This document shows, piece by piece, positions 25,037 through 33,259 of a DNA stretch of 64,000 nucleotides. The notes beneath the pieces were generated by a model. That model had not been told where the DNA came from and made no database searches. It saw only the letters and a program-made list of their open reading frames with translations. Both the position numbers and the translations under genes were made by a program. The DNA comes from JAIBCM01 sp041395165 (GTDB lineage Bacteria > Verrucomicrobiota > Verrucomicrobiia > JADLBR01 > JAIBCM01): assembly GCA_041395165.1 (NCBI GenBank), contig JAWLBA010000001.1, positions 394,078 to 458,077 on the forward strand, given 5' to 3'. The stretch's first letter is position 1. Each line of letters begins with the position of its first letter.

Positions 25037-25375
25037 ATGAAAAAAATCGAAGCGATCATTAAGCCTTTTAAATTGGAAGAGGTCAAGGAAGCGCTCTCTG
25101 CGGTAGGAGTGGAAGGACTGACCGTGACTGAAGTAAAAGGGTTTGGTCGGCAGAAAGGGCATACGGAAATTTATCGTGGTAGTGAATACACGGTGGATTT
25201 TTTGCCCAAGCTTAAGCTAGAAGTTGTGTTGGAAGACGGCTTGGTAGAAGGTGCGGTAGAAGCGATTTTGAAGAGTGCTAAGACGGGCAAGATCGGGGAT
25301 GGAAAAATTTTTATTATGAATTTGGAAGATGTCATTCGTATTCGTACGGGCGAACACGGTGACAAAGCAATTTAA
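25037..25375 (+). CDS. glnB: Nitrogen regulatory protein P-II
   Basis: The 112-residue protein is a standard P-II. It has MKKIEAIIKPFKLEEVKEAL, the T-loop GRQKGHTEIYRGSEYTVDF with Tyr51, the usual uridylylation site, the B-loop AKTGKIGDGKIF and the C-terminal VIRIRTGE. P-II trimers sense 2-oxoglutarate, ATP and ADP and control glutamine synthetase adenylylation and ammonium transport. It could equally be called GlnK; with glnA 13 bp downstream and no amtB, glnB is the better symbol. It is driven by the sigma-54 promoter in the 126-bp repeat. Confidence 0.95.
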   Translation: MKKIEAIIKPFKLEEVKEALSAVGVEGLTVTEVKGFGRQKGHTEIYRGSEYTVDFLPKLKLEVVLEDGLVEGAVEAILKSAKTGKIGDGKIFIMNLEDVIRIRTGEHGDKAI

Positions 25376-25388
25376 TGTTTAAAAAATT

Positions 25389-26822
25389 ATGGAAAAAAGA
25401 TATATTAAAGCGAAAGATGGCAAAGAGGTTATCTCGTTTGCGAAACAACACGGAGTGCAACTCGTTGATTTTAAATTTTGCGATATTCAGGGCACTTGGC
25501 AGCATTTCACAACAACTTTGTTAGAGCTCAATGAAGATTTGTTTACGGAAGGGTTAGGTTTTGATGGCTCTTCCATTCGAGGTTGGAGAGCGATCAACTC
25601 GTCGGACATGTTGGTGGTACCTGATCCGAAGACTGCGATGATTGATCCGTTCAATGTTGATCCCACTTTGAGTTTGGTTTGCACGGTGGTGGATCCCATT
25701 ACACGTGAAAGTTATAATCGCGATCCGCGTGGGATTGCTCAGCGTGCCGAAGCTTATCTCAATAGCACGGGCCTGGCGGATACGGCTTATTTTGGACCGG
25801 AAGCGGAATTTTTTATTTTTGATGATGTGCGTTACGAGAATAAATCTAATGGTTCCTATTATTCTGTTGATTCGGTTGAAGCGATTTGGAATACCGGTCG
25901 CGATGAGCAACCTAATTTAGGTTATAAAATTCGTCATAAAGAAGGTTATTTACCTGTAGCGCCTGCGGATACTCAACAGGATCTTCGCAATGAAATCACT
26001 TTATTGTTGGGTGAGTTGGGTGTGGAAGTAGAGCGTCAACATCACGAGGTGGCTACTGCGGGTCAGGCGGAAATTGATATTCGCTTTAATTCGTTGGTAA
26101 ATGTTGGTGACGATATGCAACTCTACAAATATGTGGTGCGCAACATCTGTAAGAAGCATGGAAAGACAGCGACTTTTATGACGAAACCGCTTTTTGGCGA
26201 TAATGGTTCGGGTATGCATGTGCATCAATCCTTGTGGAAAGGTGGTAAGCCTCTTTTTGCCGGAAAAGGTTATGCTAATCTGAGTGAGATGGCTTTGTTT
26301 TATATTGGTGGCATTATCAAACATGCTCGTGCGTTGACTGCGATTACTAATCCGACCACAAATAGCTTTAAACGATTGGTGCCAGGTTATGAGGCGCCGG
26401 TGAATTTTGCTTACAGCGCCCGCAATCGTTCTGCAGCCATTCGTATTCCGACTTATTCGGCGAGTCCGAAAGCGATACGTGTGGAATTTCGCACGCCTGA
26501 TCCTGCAGCTAATATTTATTTATCTTGCGCTGCGATGATGATGGCGGGGTTGGATGGAATCCAAAATCGTATTCATCCGGGTGATCCGTTTGATAAAAAT
26601 CTTTATGAATTGCCACCGGAAGAATTGGCTAAGGTGCCTTGCGCTCCCGATTCTTTATTGGGCGCTGTGGAAGCGTTGGAACAGGATCATGAGTTTTTAT
26701 TGAAGGGCGACGTCTTTACACGTGATATGTTGGAAGCGATGATGGATATGCAGAAGAAAAATTATGATGCGATTCGTATGCGTCCGCATCCTTACGAATT
26801 TTTCTTATATTATGATGTTTAA
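25389..26822 (+). CDS. glnA: Glutamine synthetase type I
   Basis: The 477-residue enzyme makes glutamine from glutamate, ammonia and ATP. Signatures are FDGSSIRGW near residue 58, PEAEFFIFD near 139 with metal-binding Glu, the ATP-binding KPLFGDNGSGMHVHQSLWKG near 265, NPTTNSFKRLVPGYEAP near 318 and, near residue 405, KNLYELPPEE containing the adenylylation Tyr. The length and that Tyr place it in GSI-beta, which is regulated by GlnE and P-II. It follows glnB after 13 bp in one operon. Confidence 0.98.
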   Translation: MEKRYIKAKDGKEVISFAKQHGVQLVDFKFCDIQGTWQHFTTTLLELNEDLFTEGLGFDGSSIRGWRAINSSDMLVVPDPKTAMIDPFNVDPTLSLVCTVVDPITRESYNRDPRGIAQRAEAYLNSTGLADTAYFGPEAEFFIFDDVRYENKSNGSYYSVDSVEAIWNTGRDEQPNLGYKIRHKEGYLPVAPADTQQDLRNEITLLLGELGVEVERQHHEVATAGQAEIDIRFNSLVNVGDDMQLYKYVVRNICKKHGKTATFMTKPLFGDNGSGMHVHQSLWKGGKPLFAGKGYANLSEMALFYIGGIIKHARALTAITNPTTNSFKRLVPGYEAPVNFAYSARNRSAAIRIPTYSASPKAIRVEFRTPDPAANIYLSCAAMMMAGLDGIQNRIHPGDPFDKNLYELPPEELAKVPCAPDSLLGAVEALEQDHEFLLKGDVFTRDMLEAMMDMQKKNYDAIRMRPHPYEFFLYYDV

Positions 26823-26833
26823 TTGAGGCGTGG

Positions 26834-26857
26834 AACAAGTTCAAAGAGCTTGTTTTA
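26834..26857 (+). terminator. Weak terminator-like hairpin after glnA
   Basis: AACAAG pairs with CTTGTT around a 9-base loop, followed by TTAC. The stem is only 6 bp and the T tract is short, so it may be a weak terminator or chance. Confidence 0.35.
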
Positions 26858-26908
26858 CAAATCTCTTGCGCCGGCCTGTTAGTTATTTAAAATAATAACT
26901 CTATTCTT

Positions 26909-26980
26909 GCGCGGTTAGCTCAGTGGTAGAGCATCACCTTGACACGGTGGGGGTCACAGGTTCGAACCCTGTATCGCGCA
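26909..26980 (+). tRNA. tRNA-Val (GAC anticodon)
   Basis: The 72-nt cloverleaf has a 7-bp acceptor stem (GCGCGGT with ATCGCGC, including one G-T), a D arm GCTC...GAGC, an anticodon loop TTGACAC reading GAC, and a T arm ACAGG-TTCGAAC-CCTGT. Discriminator is A; CCA is not encoded. The 3' half plus downstream flank is repeated at 27294-27347. Confidence 0.95.
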
Positions 26981-27012
26981 TTTTAGAAGTAAGAAGGATG
27001 AAGAATTATGAA
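26960..27012 (+). repeat. tRNA 3'-end direct repeat, copy A
   Basis: From the T loop of the tRNA through GAAGAATTATGAA, this stretch recurs at 27294-27347 with one inserted base and about three differences. It includes the start codon of the GIY-YIG gene. Confidence 0.85.
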
Positions 27013-27346
27013 ATTTTCTTACACTTACGTTCTATTATGTGCAGATGGGTTGTTTTACATCGGCTCAACGGATAATTTAAAGAGGCGCCTGGCTCAACAT
27101 CAAAATGGTCAAGTATCTTCGACGGCTTACAAACGACCATGCCAACTTGTTTATTATGAAGCGTGTTGCTCTGTAGAACTGGCTTTGAAGCGGGAACGTG
27201 AATTGAAAACGGGTTATGGGCGTGCTTATTTAAAACGTCGACTTTGTGAGGTCACACCCGCCCGCAACGCTTCGCGTAGCGATGCGGGCGGGGGTTCCGA
27301 ACCCTGTATCGCGCATTTTAGAAGTAATAGGGATGAAGAATTATGA
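27008..27346 (+). CDS. GIY-YIG nuclease family protein (UPF0213/YhbQ-like)
   Basis: The protein opens SYTYVLLCADGLFYIGSTDN, the GIY-YIG signature, then LKRRLAQH, RPCQLVYYEA and RERELKTGYGRAYLKRRL. This is the compact single-domain endonuclease group. After residue about 80 the frame runs through the palindrome at 27257 and into the duplicated tRNA end, so the last 30 residues are probably not native. It lies between two copies of the tRNA 3' region, which suggests it moved in with that segment. From memory, such genes often sit next to tRNAs in environmental genomes. Confidence 0.85.
   Translation: MKFSYTYVLLCADGLFYIGSTDNLKRRLAQHQNGQVSSTAYKRPCQLVYYEACCSVELALKRERELKTGYGRAYLKRRLCEVTPARNASRSDAGGGSEPCIAHFRSNRDEEL
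27257..27292. repeat. REP-like palindrome
   Basis: A 10-bp arm pair (CCCGCCCGCA and TGCGGGCGGG) encloses a second short pair (CGCT and AGCG) around a TTCGCG-like loop. It separates the GIY-YIG coding part from the duplicated tRNA end and may terminate transcription or serve in mobility. Confidence 0.8.
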
Positions 27347-27347
27347 A
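27294..27347 (+). repeat. tRNA 3'-end direct repeat, copy B
   Basis: This is a second copy of the tRNA-Val T arm, acceptor 3' strand and 30 bases of flank, with an extra C in the T loop (TTCCGAACC). It cannot form a full tRNA. It resembles the att-type duplication left by insertions at tRNA ends. Confidence 0.85.
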
Positions 27348-27402
27348 GCTCTTAGCTTTTAGGTATTAGCTAATAGCTAAATGCTTTTCCTCTGTTTTCT
27401 CA

Positions 27403-28863
27403 GTGGCTATTAATTCATTAAAAATCGTGAATGATAAAACATTTCAAACCCGAAGTAAGATTTGGTTTCTTGGTTTATTCCTTGGTCTTTTTAGTTTTTT
27501 GTTAACGCTTCTTTTTTCGCCGCCACAAAATTTCTCTTTGGAAGCATGGCATACCTTGGGAGTTGGTCTTTTGATGGCGATATGGTGGATGTTGGAAATT
27601 GTTCCTTTGGCAGTGACGGCTTTGTTGCCTTTAATTTTGATGCCACTCTTAAAGGTAAGACCTCTTGCACAAACCGCTTCGGATTATGGTGATCCTTTAA
27701 TATTTCTTTTTTTGGGTGGTTTTTTAATGGCGCAAGCGATGCAACGATGGGGATTACATCAGCGTTTGGCATTAAATCTTATTATGAGAACGGGAACCAA
27801 ACCAGCCGCTTTGGTGGGAGGATTTATGGTGGCAACTGCTTTTTTAAGTATGTGGGTGAGCAATACGGCGACGGCAATGATGATGTATCCGATAGGGGTT
27901 TCGACATTAAATTTGCTCAAAAATGAAAAAGGTGAATTTGGAGATGTTCATTTACCCATTGCGTTGATGTTATCCATTGCTTATGCAGCTAATATTGGTG
28001 GTGTTGCGACTTTAATTGGAACACCGCCGAATGTAATGGCGGTGGCCTTTATTGAAAAAGAATTTCATATTGTGATTCCTTTTTGGCGATGGATGCTATT
28101 TGGTTTTCCATTGGCTCTCGGTTTATTGACCTTTGCTTATTTTTTATTAACGCGATGGGTATTTCCTTTGGGAAAAGAAGAGATCGTGGGAGTGCGCGAG
28201 TATATTCATGAGCAGATCACGCAGTTAGGACCGATGCGGCGTGAGGAAAAAGGTGTGGCTATTGTTTTGGTGACAGTTGTTTTTCTATGGTTGTTCAAAC
28301 CCATTTTGGGAAGTCGGATTGCTTCACTTTCAGACACTATTATTGCTTTAATGGGAGTGATGGCACTTTTTGTTTTGCCAGTCGATTTAAAACAGAAAAG
28401 ATTTCTTTTATCAAGAGAAGCTCTTCAAGCGGTGCCTTGGGAGGTGTTAATTTTATTTGGTGGTGGATTGAGTTTAGCAGCGAGTATTGAAAGTTCTGAA
28501 CTGACAGTTGCTTTAAGTCAAATCACTCATCATTTTCGCTTTTTACCATCGTTTTTACTTTTTATTTTCTTTGCAGGCATGACTTTATTGTTGAGCGAAT
28601 TAGCGAGTAACACGGCGACGGTTGCCGTGTTATTGCCCATTGTTTCTTCTTTTGCAGTAGGATTGGGCGCTAATCCATTACCCTTTATGATTGCTATTGC
28701 TTTGGCAGCGAGTTGTGCCTTTATGATGCCAGTGGGCACCCCACCCAATGCCATTATTTTTGGGAGTGGTTGGGTAAGGGTAAAACATATGGCTAGAGCC
28801 GGTTTTTGGTTAAATCTCGTGGCGTTGACTTTGATTACAGCAATTGTTTTGATTGCATTTTAG
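27403..28863 (+). CDS. DASS (SLC13)-family sodium/anion symporter
   Basis: The 486-residue protein has about 12 hydrophobic segments and both SNT signatures of the DASS family, SNTATAMMMYP near residue 155 and SNTATVAVLLP near 405, that bind sodium and substrate. IGGVATLIGTPPNVMAV and MMPVGTPPNAIIFGSGW are also typical. It probably takes up a di- or tricarboxylate, sulfate or phosphate with sodium across the inner membrane. The start is GTG at 27403 because no upstream ATG fits. Confidence 0.93.
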   Translation: MAINSLKIVNDKTFQTRSKIWFLGLFLGLFSFLLTLLFSPPQNFSLEAWHTLGVGLLMAIWWMLEIVPLAVTALLPLILMPLLKVRPLAQTASDYGDPLIFLFLGGFLMAQAMQRWGLHQRLALNLIMRTGTKPAALVGGFMVATAFLSMWVSNTATAMMMYPIGVSTLNLLKNEKGEFGDVHLPIALMLSIAYAANIGGVATLIGTPPNVMAVAFIEKEFHIVIPFWRWMLFGFPLALGLLTFAYFLLTRWVFPLGKEEIVGVREYIHEQITQLGPMRREEKGVAIVLVTVVFLWLFKPILGSRIASLSDTIIALMGVMALFVLPVDLKQKRFLLSREALQAVPWEVLILFGGGLSLAASIESSELTVALSQITHHFRFLPSFLLFIFFAGMTLLLSELASNTATVAVLLPIVSSFAVGLGANPLPFMIAIALAASCAFMMPVGTPPNAIIFGSGWVRVKHMARAGFWLNLVALTLITAIVLIAF

Positions 28864-28879
28864 ATAGTTGTTCAGTTTG

Positions 28880-30235
28880 TTATTCTTTTTGTTCCAACTC
28901 TTGCGTTTCCAAGGCTTCTAATTCTTCTTTGGAGAGGCGCTCTAATCTGACGCGGCGAGGGCCTTGAGAATGAATTTCAGGAGCTGACACACGAAATTCT
29001 CCAATACGAGCAGTTTCTCCTTTTTTAGGAAGACGACCCAGATGGCGCACCATCCAAGCGCCTACTTTTTCGCGCGGTTGCCATTCGAAGTTCCAACCCG
29101 TTTCCGCGCGCAATTCGCGCACGTTAAGGTTGGCATCAACAAGAATGGAGGTTTCGGTTTGGTTATAAATAGGTCCTTTTTCAATATCGAGTTCATCACG
29201 GATTTCTCCCACAATTTCTTCCAGCGCATCTTCGATCGTTAGAATGCCAGCCATGCCGTTGTTTTCATTGAGTACGACGGCAAGGTGACTGCGTGAGGAG
29301 CGAAAAAGTTCCAGCAATGTGGGAATGGTGGTTTTTGATGTGAATGTTAAGACGGGACGAATAAGCGGTTGGAAAGGAGTGTCAGATCCCAACGCTTGAA
29401 TTTGCCAGAGCCACTCCTTAATTAAAATCATCCCTTTAACATTATCCAAATTGCCTTCACACACTGGAAACCGGCTGTGACCACTGGTTTGAGCAATTCT
29501 TAAATTTTCTTTGATGGATTTATCTAACCACAAAGCGGTAACTTGTTCTTTCGGGAGCATGACTTGAGAAGCGATGGTGTCCCGTAGGCGTAAGGAACGA
29601 ATCATGATTTTGTTAATGAGCGCATCGCCGGGATGTGTGTGATAAGCTTGGGTCAAAACATAATCGAGTTCGTCGGCTGAAAAGTTGTGTTCTGCGTTAT
29701 CGACGGTTTCGAAGCCGAGAAGACGAATGACTCTGTTGGCACAAAAATTAAGAAACCAAATAAAGGGTTTAAAAGGGTAATAAAAAAGCATGAGAGGGCC
29801 TGCAATAAGAAACGAGACTGCTTTGGGACGTTGAATGGCAATAAGTTTAGGAACCAGTTCACCAAAAACGATGAGGATAAAAGGTAAAGCAATAAAAGAG
29901 ATGGTAATGGAAGTGGCGTGTAATAGTTTGGGGTTCGAAATAGATAAAGACCCAAGCAAGGGTTCAATCCATCCTCTCACGAAAGGTTCTCCGATCCATC
30001 CTAAAGCGAGATTGGCCAAGGTGATGCCGATTTGGGTTGCTGAGAGAGCTTGATCCAAATTCTTCAAAACGCGTAAGGTAATGCGCACTCGCCAATCTCC
30101 CGTTTTCAAAAGAGGGCGAATTTGGCTAATGCGGATGCGAACCAAAGCAAATTCAGCAGCGACAAAAAACGCGCTAATCACGATTAGCAAAACCACAATG
30201 AAAAACTGCCAACTAAATTGTAACATCATAAGCAA
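28880..30235 (-). CDS. CNNM/CorC (HlyC)-family transporter-associated protein
   Basis: The 451-residue protein has an N-terminal CNNM membrane domain (about residues 5-185; SAFFVAAEFALVRIRISQI and FGELVPKLIAIQRP), two CBS domains (DTIASQVMLPKEQVTALW and MAGILTIEDALEEIVGEI), then the CorC_HlyC domain (ILVDANLNVRELRAETGW, GAWMVRHLGRLPKKGE). Members are linked to magnesium, cobalt or sodium transport and resistance. It is convergent to the DASS transporter with 16 bp between the stops. Confidence 0.93.
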   Translation of the reverse strand: MLMMLQFSWQFFIVVLLIVISAFFVAAEFALVRIRISQIRPLLKTGDWRVRITLRVLKNLDQALSATQIGITLANLALGWIGEPFVRGWIEPLLGSLSISNPKLLHATSITISFIALPFILIVFGELVPKLIAIQRPKAVSFLIAGPLMLFYYPFKPFIWFLNFCANRVIRLLGFETVDNAEHNFSADELDYVLTQAYHTHPGDALINKIMIRSLRLRDTIASQVMLPKEQVTALWLDKSIKENLRIAQTSGHSRFPVCEGNLDNVKGMILIKEWLWQIQALGSDTPFQPLIRPVLTFTSKTTIPTLLELFRSSRSHLAVVLNENNGMAGILTIEDALEEIVGEIRDELDIEKGPIYNQTETSILVDANLNVRELRAETGWNFEWQPREKVGAWMVRHLGRLPKKGETARIGEFRVSAPEIHSQGPRRVRLERLSKEELEALETQELEQKE

Positions 30236-30296
30236 TAAGGAATTAGCCTAAAGTATGCCGAGTGAGTCGCAAAGGCTAAATTGTAAAATATAAAAT

Positions 30297-30325
30297 TTGA
30301 CAAATATAATTTTATAAAGTTTATT
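30297..30325 (+). promoter_or_regulatory. Shared upstream box, copy 1
   Basis: The 29-base A/T-rich box (TTGACAAATATAATTTTATA, then AAGTTTATT) lies 12 bp ahead of the 279-residue gene and matches 32161-32189 in 28 of 29 bases. TTGACA could be a -35 element. The same box before two paralogues suggests common control or duplication with the gene. Confidence 0.7.
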
Positions 30326-30337
30326 TTAAACGAACTT

Positions 30338-31177
30338 ATGGCATTATCTAAAAAAACAGAATCTCCTAATCAAGACTCATCTTCAACTGAACAACAATCA
30401 AAGACGCTTTATGAGCGCTTCGTTGCTGATATCCCAGCTGATATAAAAAAGATGAGTTATAGTCAAGCTCAGACCGAATATAGGGATTTGGTAGACAAGC
30501 AACAATCAGTATATGTAGAAGGGCGTCGCCGCAAGATGGGTACCCCCACTGAAGAGCTTAGGATGCTACAGCTTAATTGGAAAATGAAAGAATTGGCTTT
30601 TAAATATAAGGGCACCCCACCCGGAGTTGATGGTTATATAGGTTATGATAATCCAGCAAGTTTTGATAATGTTGCACATTATAGAGTTAAACTAGATGCG
30701 ATTGGAAAAATGGCAAGTGAAGACGAAAGGCTAGATAAAGTTAAACTGTCTTCCACAGGAAAATCATCTATTCGTAAAAATTTTACTTCACAAATTCCTT
30801 CGGAAATTAAAAACATGAGTGAAGATGATGTTATTTATTCCTTGGCCCAGCTAGTGGTTACTGAAAATAAAGAGGGAAAAACTTTTGAAACTTCATTGCG
30901 ACGATTGCAATTGGAGTGGAAGTATGAAGAAATTAAAGATAAACAATTTGTCGATGCACAGCCTTTTTCACAGCAAAAAAACCTTGAGAGTCATAAAGCT
31001 GATCAACGAGAATCCATATTTAGCCATCGATTAAATGCTCTTAAGACAGAATATCCTGAACAAGCACAGACCCAGAAAGCAGGGGCTCATCCTATGGGGC
31101 CGGGGATGGCACGATGGATTTATGAAAGTTCAAAGGCTCAAACTCCACAACCTTCTGTTCCAGGGCCAAAGTTATAA
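30338..31177 (+). CDS. Repeat-family protein 1 (two QVP-type units), function unknown
   Basis: I do not recognise a known family. The 279 residues contain two units of about 75-80 residues built on F-x-x-[QD]-[IV]-P-x-x-I-K-x-M-S followed by a [RL]RxLQLxWKxxEL/I motif: FVADIPADIKKMS with LRMLQLNWKMKELAFK, and FTSQIPSEIKNMS with LRRLQLEWKYEEIKDK. Each unit is strongly helical. There is no signal peptide or membrane segment. The C-terminus has GAHPMGPGMARWIYESS and ends VPGPKL. The next two genes are paralogues. Confidence 0.7.
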   Translation: MALSKKTESPNQDSSSTEQQSKTLYERFVADIPADIKKMSYSQAQTEYRDLVDKQQSVYVEGRRRKMGTPTEELRMLQLNWKMKELAFKYKGTPPGVDGYIGYDNPASFDNVAHYRVKLDAIGKMASEDERLDKVKLSSTGKSSIRKNFTSQIPSEIKNMSEDDVIYSLAQLVVTENKEGKTFETSLRRLQLEWKYEEIKDKQFVDAQPFSQQKNLESHKADQRESIFSHRLNALKTEYPEQAQTQKAGAHPMGPGMARWIYESSKAQTPQPSVPGPKL

Positions 31178-31322
31178 GTGAAATAATTTTGAAATCAGAC
31201 TCCACATGCGGATGAAGTGAGATTAGATTTATTGTTATTTTAACTAAAATTTTTGTCTAAATTAGACTATTGACATTGAATTTATTTGTGACATTTATCT
31301 GAGTAAACACTTAAAATTAACT

Positions 31323-32093
31323 ATGAAAAATAATCTTGATGCGATTGCAGATGCCATTTTAAACGAAGCAGGCCAAGCGGCTGATAAAAAAAATCAAGTT
31401 TCTGTGCCAGGAGCTCATCCTATGGGACCAGCCACAGCGTTAAGGTTTTATCGTTCAAGCTCTGAACCTTCCTTTGCTTCTCAAGTTCCTGAAGAGATCA
31501 AAGGAATGAATAGAAATCAGGTTAGTAAAGCAGTGCAAGATTTAATTAAAGAAATAGATAAACAAGGTGGTCCTTCCTATGTCACTCAAGTTAGAATGCT
31601 TCAATTGATGTGGAGACAGGAACAAGTTAGTAATGAAAAAGCTGCTGTTAAAGCCGATCCTGAAGCTATCGATCGTCGTTACCGTGGGATGCAGCAGGAG
31701 CTGAAAGAGCGATTTGCTTTTGACGAAGACAGAAAAGCGCGAATCGGTGGCACAACCACTCAACCTGTTTCTGGTCCTGGCGCTTTTGCAAACCAAGTGC
31801 CCTCGCATATTAGAGCAATGACAGACACGGAACAAATTATGGCTGAGCATCGGCGAATTGATCAAGCTGCGGCAGCCAGAGGAGATCAAAGTCTTAATTA
31901 TCAGGATCTAAAGCAACATATGTATTTGCGTTGGCAAATGAATCAAATTTTGTGCCAAAAGGGTTATTGTCTTGAGGGACAGCAACAAGAGATTGAGGCT
32001 CGTTATCAACAGCAATTAGGAGATTTGAATAGACAATTTAATATTCCACAAGTAGCGCCTCAAACCGCGGTGCCTTCTGGACCTAGGCCTTAA
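31323..32093 (+). CDS. Repeat-family protein 2 (two QVP-type units), function unknown
   Basis: The 256-residue protein begins with DAILNEAGQAADKKNQ and GAHPMGPATALRFYRSS, the motif found at the C-terminus of protein 1, then has two units: FASQVPEEIKGMNRNQ with VRMLQLMWRQEQV, and FANQVPSHIRAMTD with HMYLRWQMNQIL. Each unit continues into YRGMQQELKERF or YQQQLGDLNRQF, a charged coiled-coil-like tail. The end is PSGPRP. No signal peptide is visible. Confidence 0.7.
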   Translation: MKNNLDAIADAILNEAGQAADKKNQVSVPGAHPMGPATALRFYRSSSEPSFASQVPEEIKGMNRNQVSKAVQDLIKEIDKQGGPSYVTQVRMLQLMWRQEQVSNEKAAVKADPEAIDRRYRGMQQELKERFAFDEDRKARIGGTTTQPVSGPGAFANQVPSHIRAMTDTEQIMAEHRRIDQAAAARGDQSLNYQDLKQHMYLRWQMNQILCQKGYCLEGQQQEIEARYQQQLGDLNRQFNIPQVAPQTAVPSGPRP

Positions 32094-32160
32094 ATTTTGG
32101 TTCATTACCCTTTTTAAAGACTAAGGTTGATATTTAATTAGGCCATTTTTTAAATTTTTT

Positions 32161-32189
32161 TTGACAAATATAATTTTATAAAATTTATT
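32161..32189 (+). promoter_or_regulatory. Shared upstream box, copy 2
   Basis: This is a near-exact copy of 30297-30325 (A replaces G at one place), 10 bp ahead of the 153-residue paralogue. No such box precedes the middle gene, which has only a TTGACATTGAA word near 31271. Confidence 0.7.
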
Positions 32190-32199
32190 AATAAAACAT

Positions 32200-32661
32200 A
32201 TGACACTATATCGACTTCAAGATTCTCAAGAATTGCGGGTTAAAGAACCTATTTTTAATATTGTGGATGAAATTTTAAAAAATGCAGGCCAACGTGTGGA
32301 GCCACATACATATGATTCATTTAAAGCTTCATTACGTAGCACTTTTGCTGATCAAGTGCCAGACCGAATCAAAAATATGAGCCAGGAAGAGGCTTTGCAG
32401 GAACTTAAGGCGTGGGATGATTATCGCGAATTTACTGCAGCTAAGAGGCTCACATTTTCTGATACCGTGACGTATTTACAAGTTCAATGGAGATTAGAGC
32501 AAATTCAGGGTAAGGATGAAACGGGCAAATCGCTTACCTCAGACGAAATTAATCAGCGATATGAACAAAAGCTGGAGGCGCTTAATAAGGAGTTTAAGTT
32601 TATAGAATCTACGGCACCAGTTTATGATGGGCCAGAAGATGTCGGCCCTCAGCCTTTTTAA
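32200..32661 (+). CDS. Repeat-family protein 3 (one QVP-type unit), function unknown
   Basis: The 153-residue protein has one unit of the same family: DEILKNAGQ start, FADQVPDRIKNMSQEEA, then VTYLQVQWRLEQIQGK and YEQKLEALNKEFKF. It ends EDVGPQPF. It completes a tandem set of three paralogous genes on the plus strand with five units in all. It is convergent to moaD with an 18-bp gap. Confidence 0.7.
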   Translation: MTLYRLQDSQELRVKEPIFNIVDEILKNAGQRVEPHTYDSFKASLRSTFADQVPDRIKNMSQEEALQELKAWDDYREFTAAKRLTFSDTVTYLQVQWRLEQIQGKDETGKSLTSDEINQRYEQKLEALNKEFKFIESTAPVYDGPEDVGPQPF

Positions 32662-32679
32662 AAGGCCCACTTTTGCAAG

Positions 32680-32934
32680 TTACCCGCCGCTTACCGGTGG
32701 AATGAGATGGATTTCAGCGTTAGTTTCAAATTGGTGATTAGTTGGTAAATATTCCCTATCCATTGCGCAACGAGTGATATTTTGCCAATTGGCGAATTCG
32801 GGATAATGGGTGAAAAAATTAATTAGCACTTCACCAGTAGAAATTTCTCGAGGGAATTGTAATGGGATTTGATCACCGATTTTTCGGAGAGGCCCGTGCA
32901 AATGGAAGGTTAGGGTGATTTCAGATTTTTTCAT
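32680..32934 (-). CDS. moaD: MoaD/ThiS-family sulfur carrier protein
   Basis: The 84-residue protein has a ubiquitin-like pattern (ITLTFHLHGPLRKIG, EVLINFFTHYPEF, IHLIPPVSGG) and the terminal GG that is adenylated and thiocarboxylated by MoeB or ThiF. The VSGG ending and PLRK start fit MoaD, the small subunit of molybdopterin synthase, better than ThiS. No other molybdopterin genes are in the window. Confidence 0.85.
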   Translation of the reverse strand: MKKSEITLTFHLHGPLRKIGDQIPLQFPREISTGEVLINFFTHYPEFANWQNITRCAMDREYLPTNHQFETNAEIHLIPPVSGG

Positions 32935-32954
32935 GGTTTATGTAGCGAATGTAG

Positions 32955-32973
32955 GACAAGCGTCTCGCTTGTC
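32955..32973. repeat. REP-like hairpin
   Basis: GACAAGCG and CGCTTGTC form an 8-bp perfect stem around TCT, followed by GATTTTTT. It can act as a terminator on the plus strand. Its form is like dispersed REP palindromes; a similar one occurs at 34952. Confidence 0.7.
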
Positions 32974-33001
32974 GATTTTTTATAATGATAGGTATTTTGT
33001 T

Positions 33002-33199
33002 ATCCTCGGGTTTAACCCGGGGATCTAGTCTTCATTTGTTCCCACAGATTCCACCGATTTTCACAGATGCGCTGTTAGATTGAATCAGTGATAATCTGTG
33101 CAATCTGTGTTAAACCTTTTTAATCGTGGGGTTGGCTATCTAGTGACATCTGTGGCTTAAAACAACACATAGATCCCCGGGTCAAGCCCGAGGATGACA
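33002..33199. repeat. Palindrome-bounded intergenic element
   Basis: The ends are near-perfect inverted copies of each other (ATCCTCGGGTTTAACCCGGG on the left, CCCGGGTCAAGCCCGAGGAT on the right), and each end is itself palindromic. The interior carries CACAGAT/ATCTGTG words. The right arm also occurs exactly at 22486-22513. No gene is present in 32935-33259. Confidence 0.7.
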
Positions 33200-33259
33200 T
33201 GGTGGTGGGATCGACATTCTGGGATAACATTTACGTGAAAGTGCTAACTTGTCCTAAAG

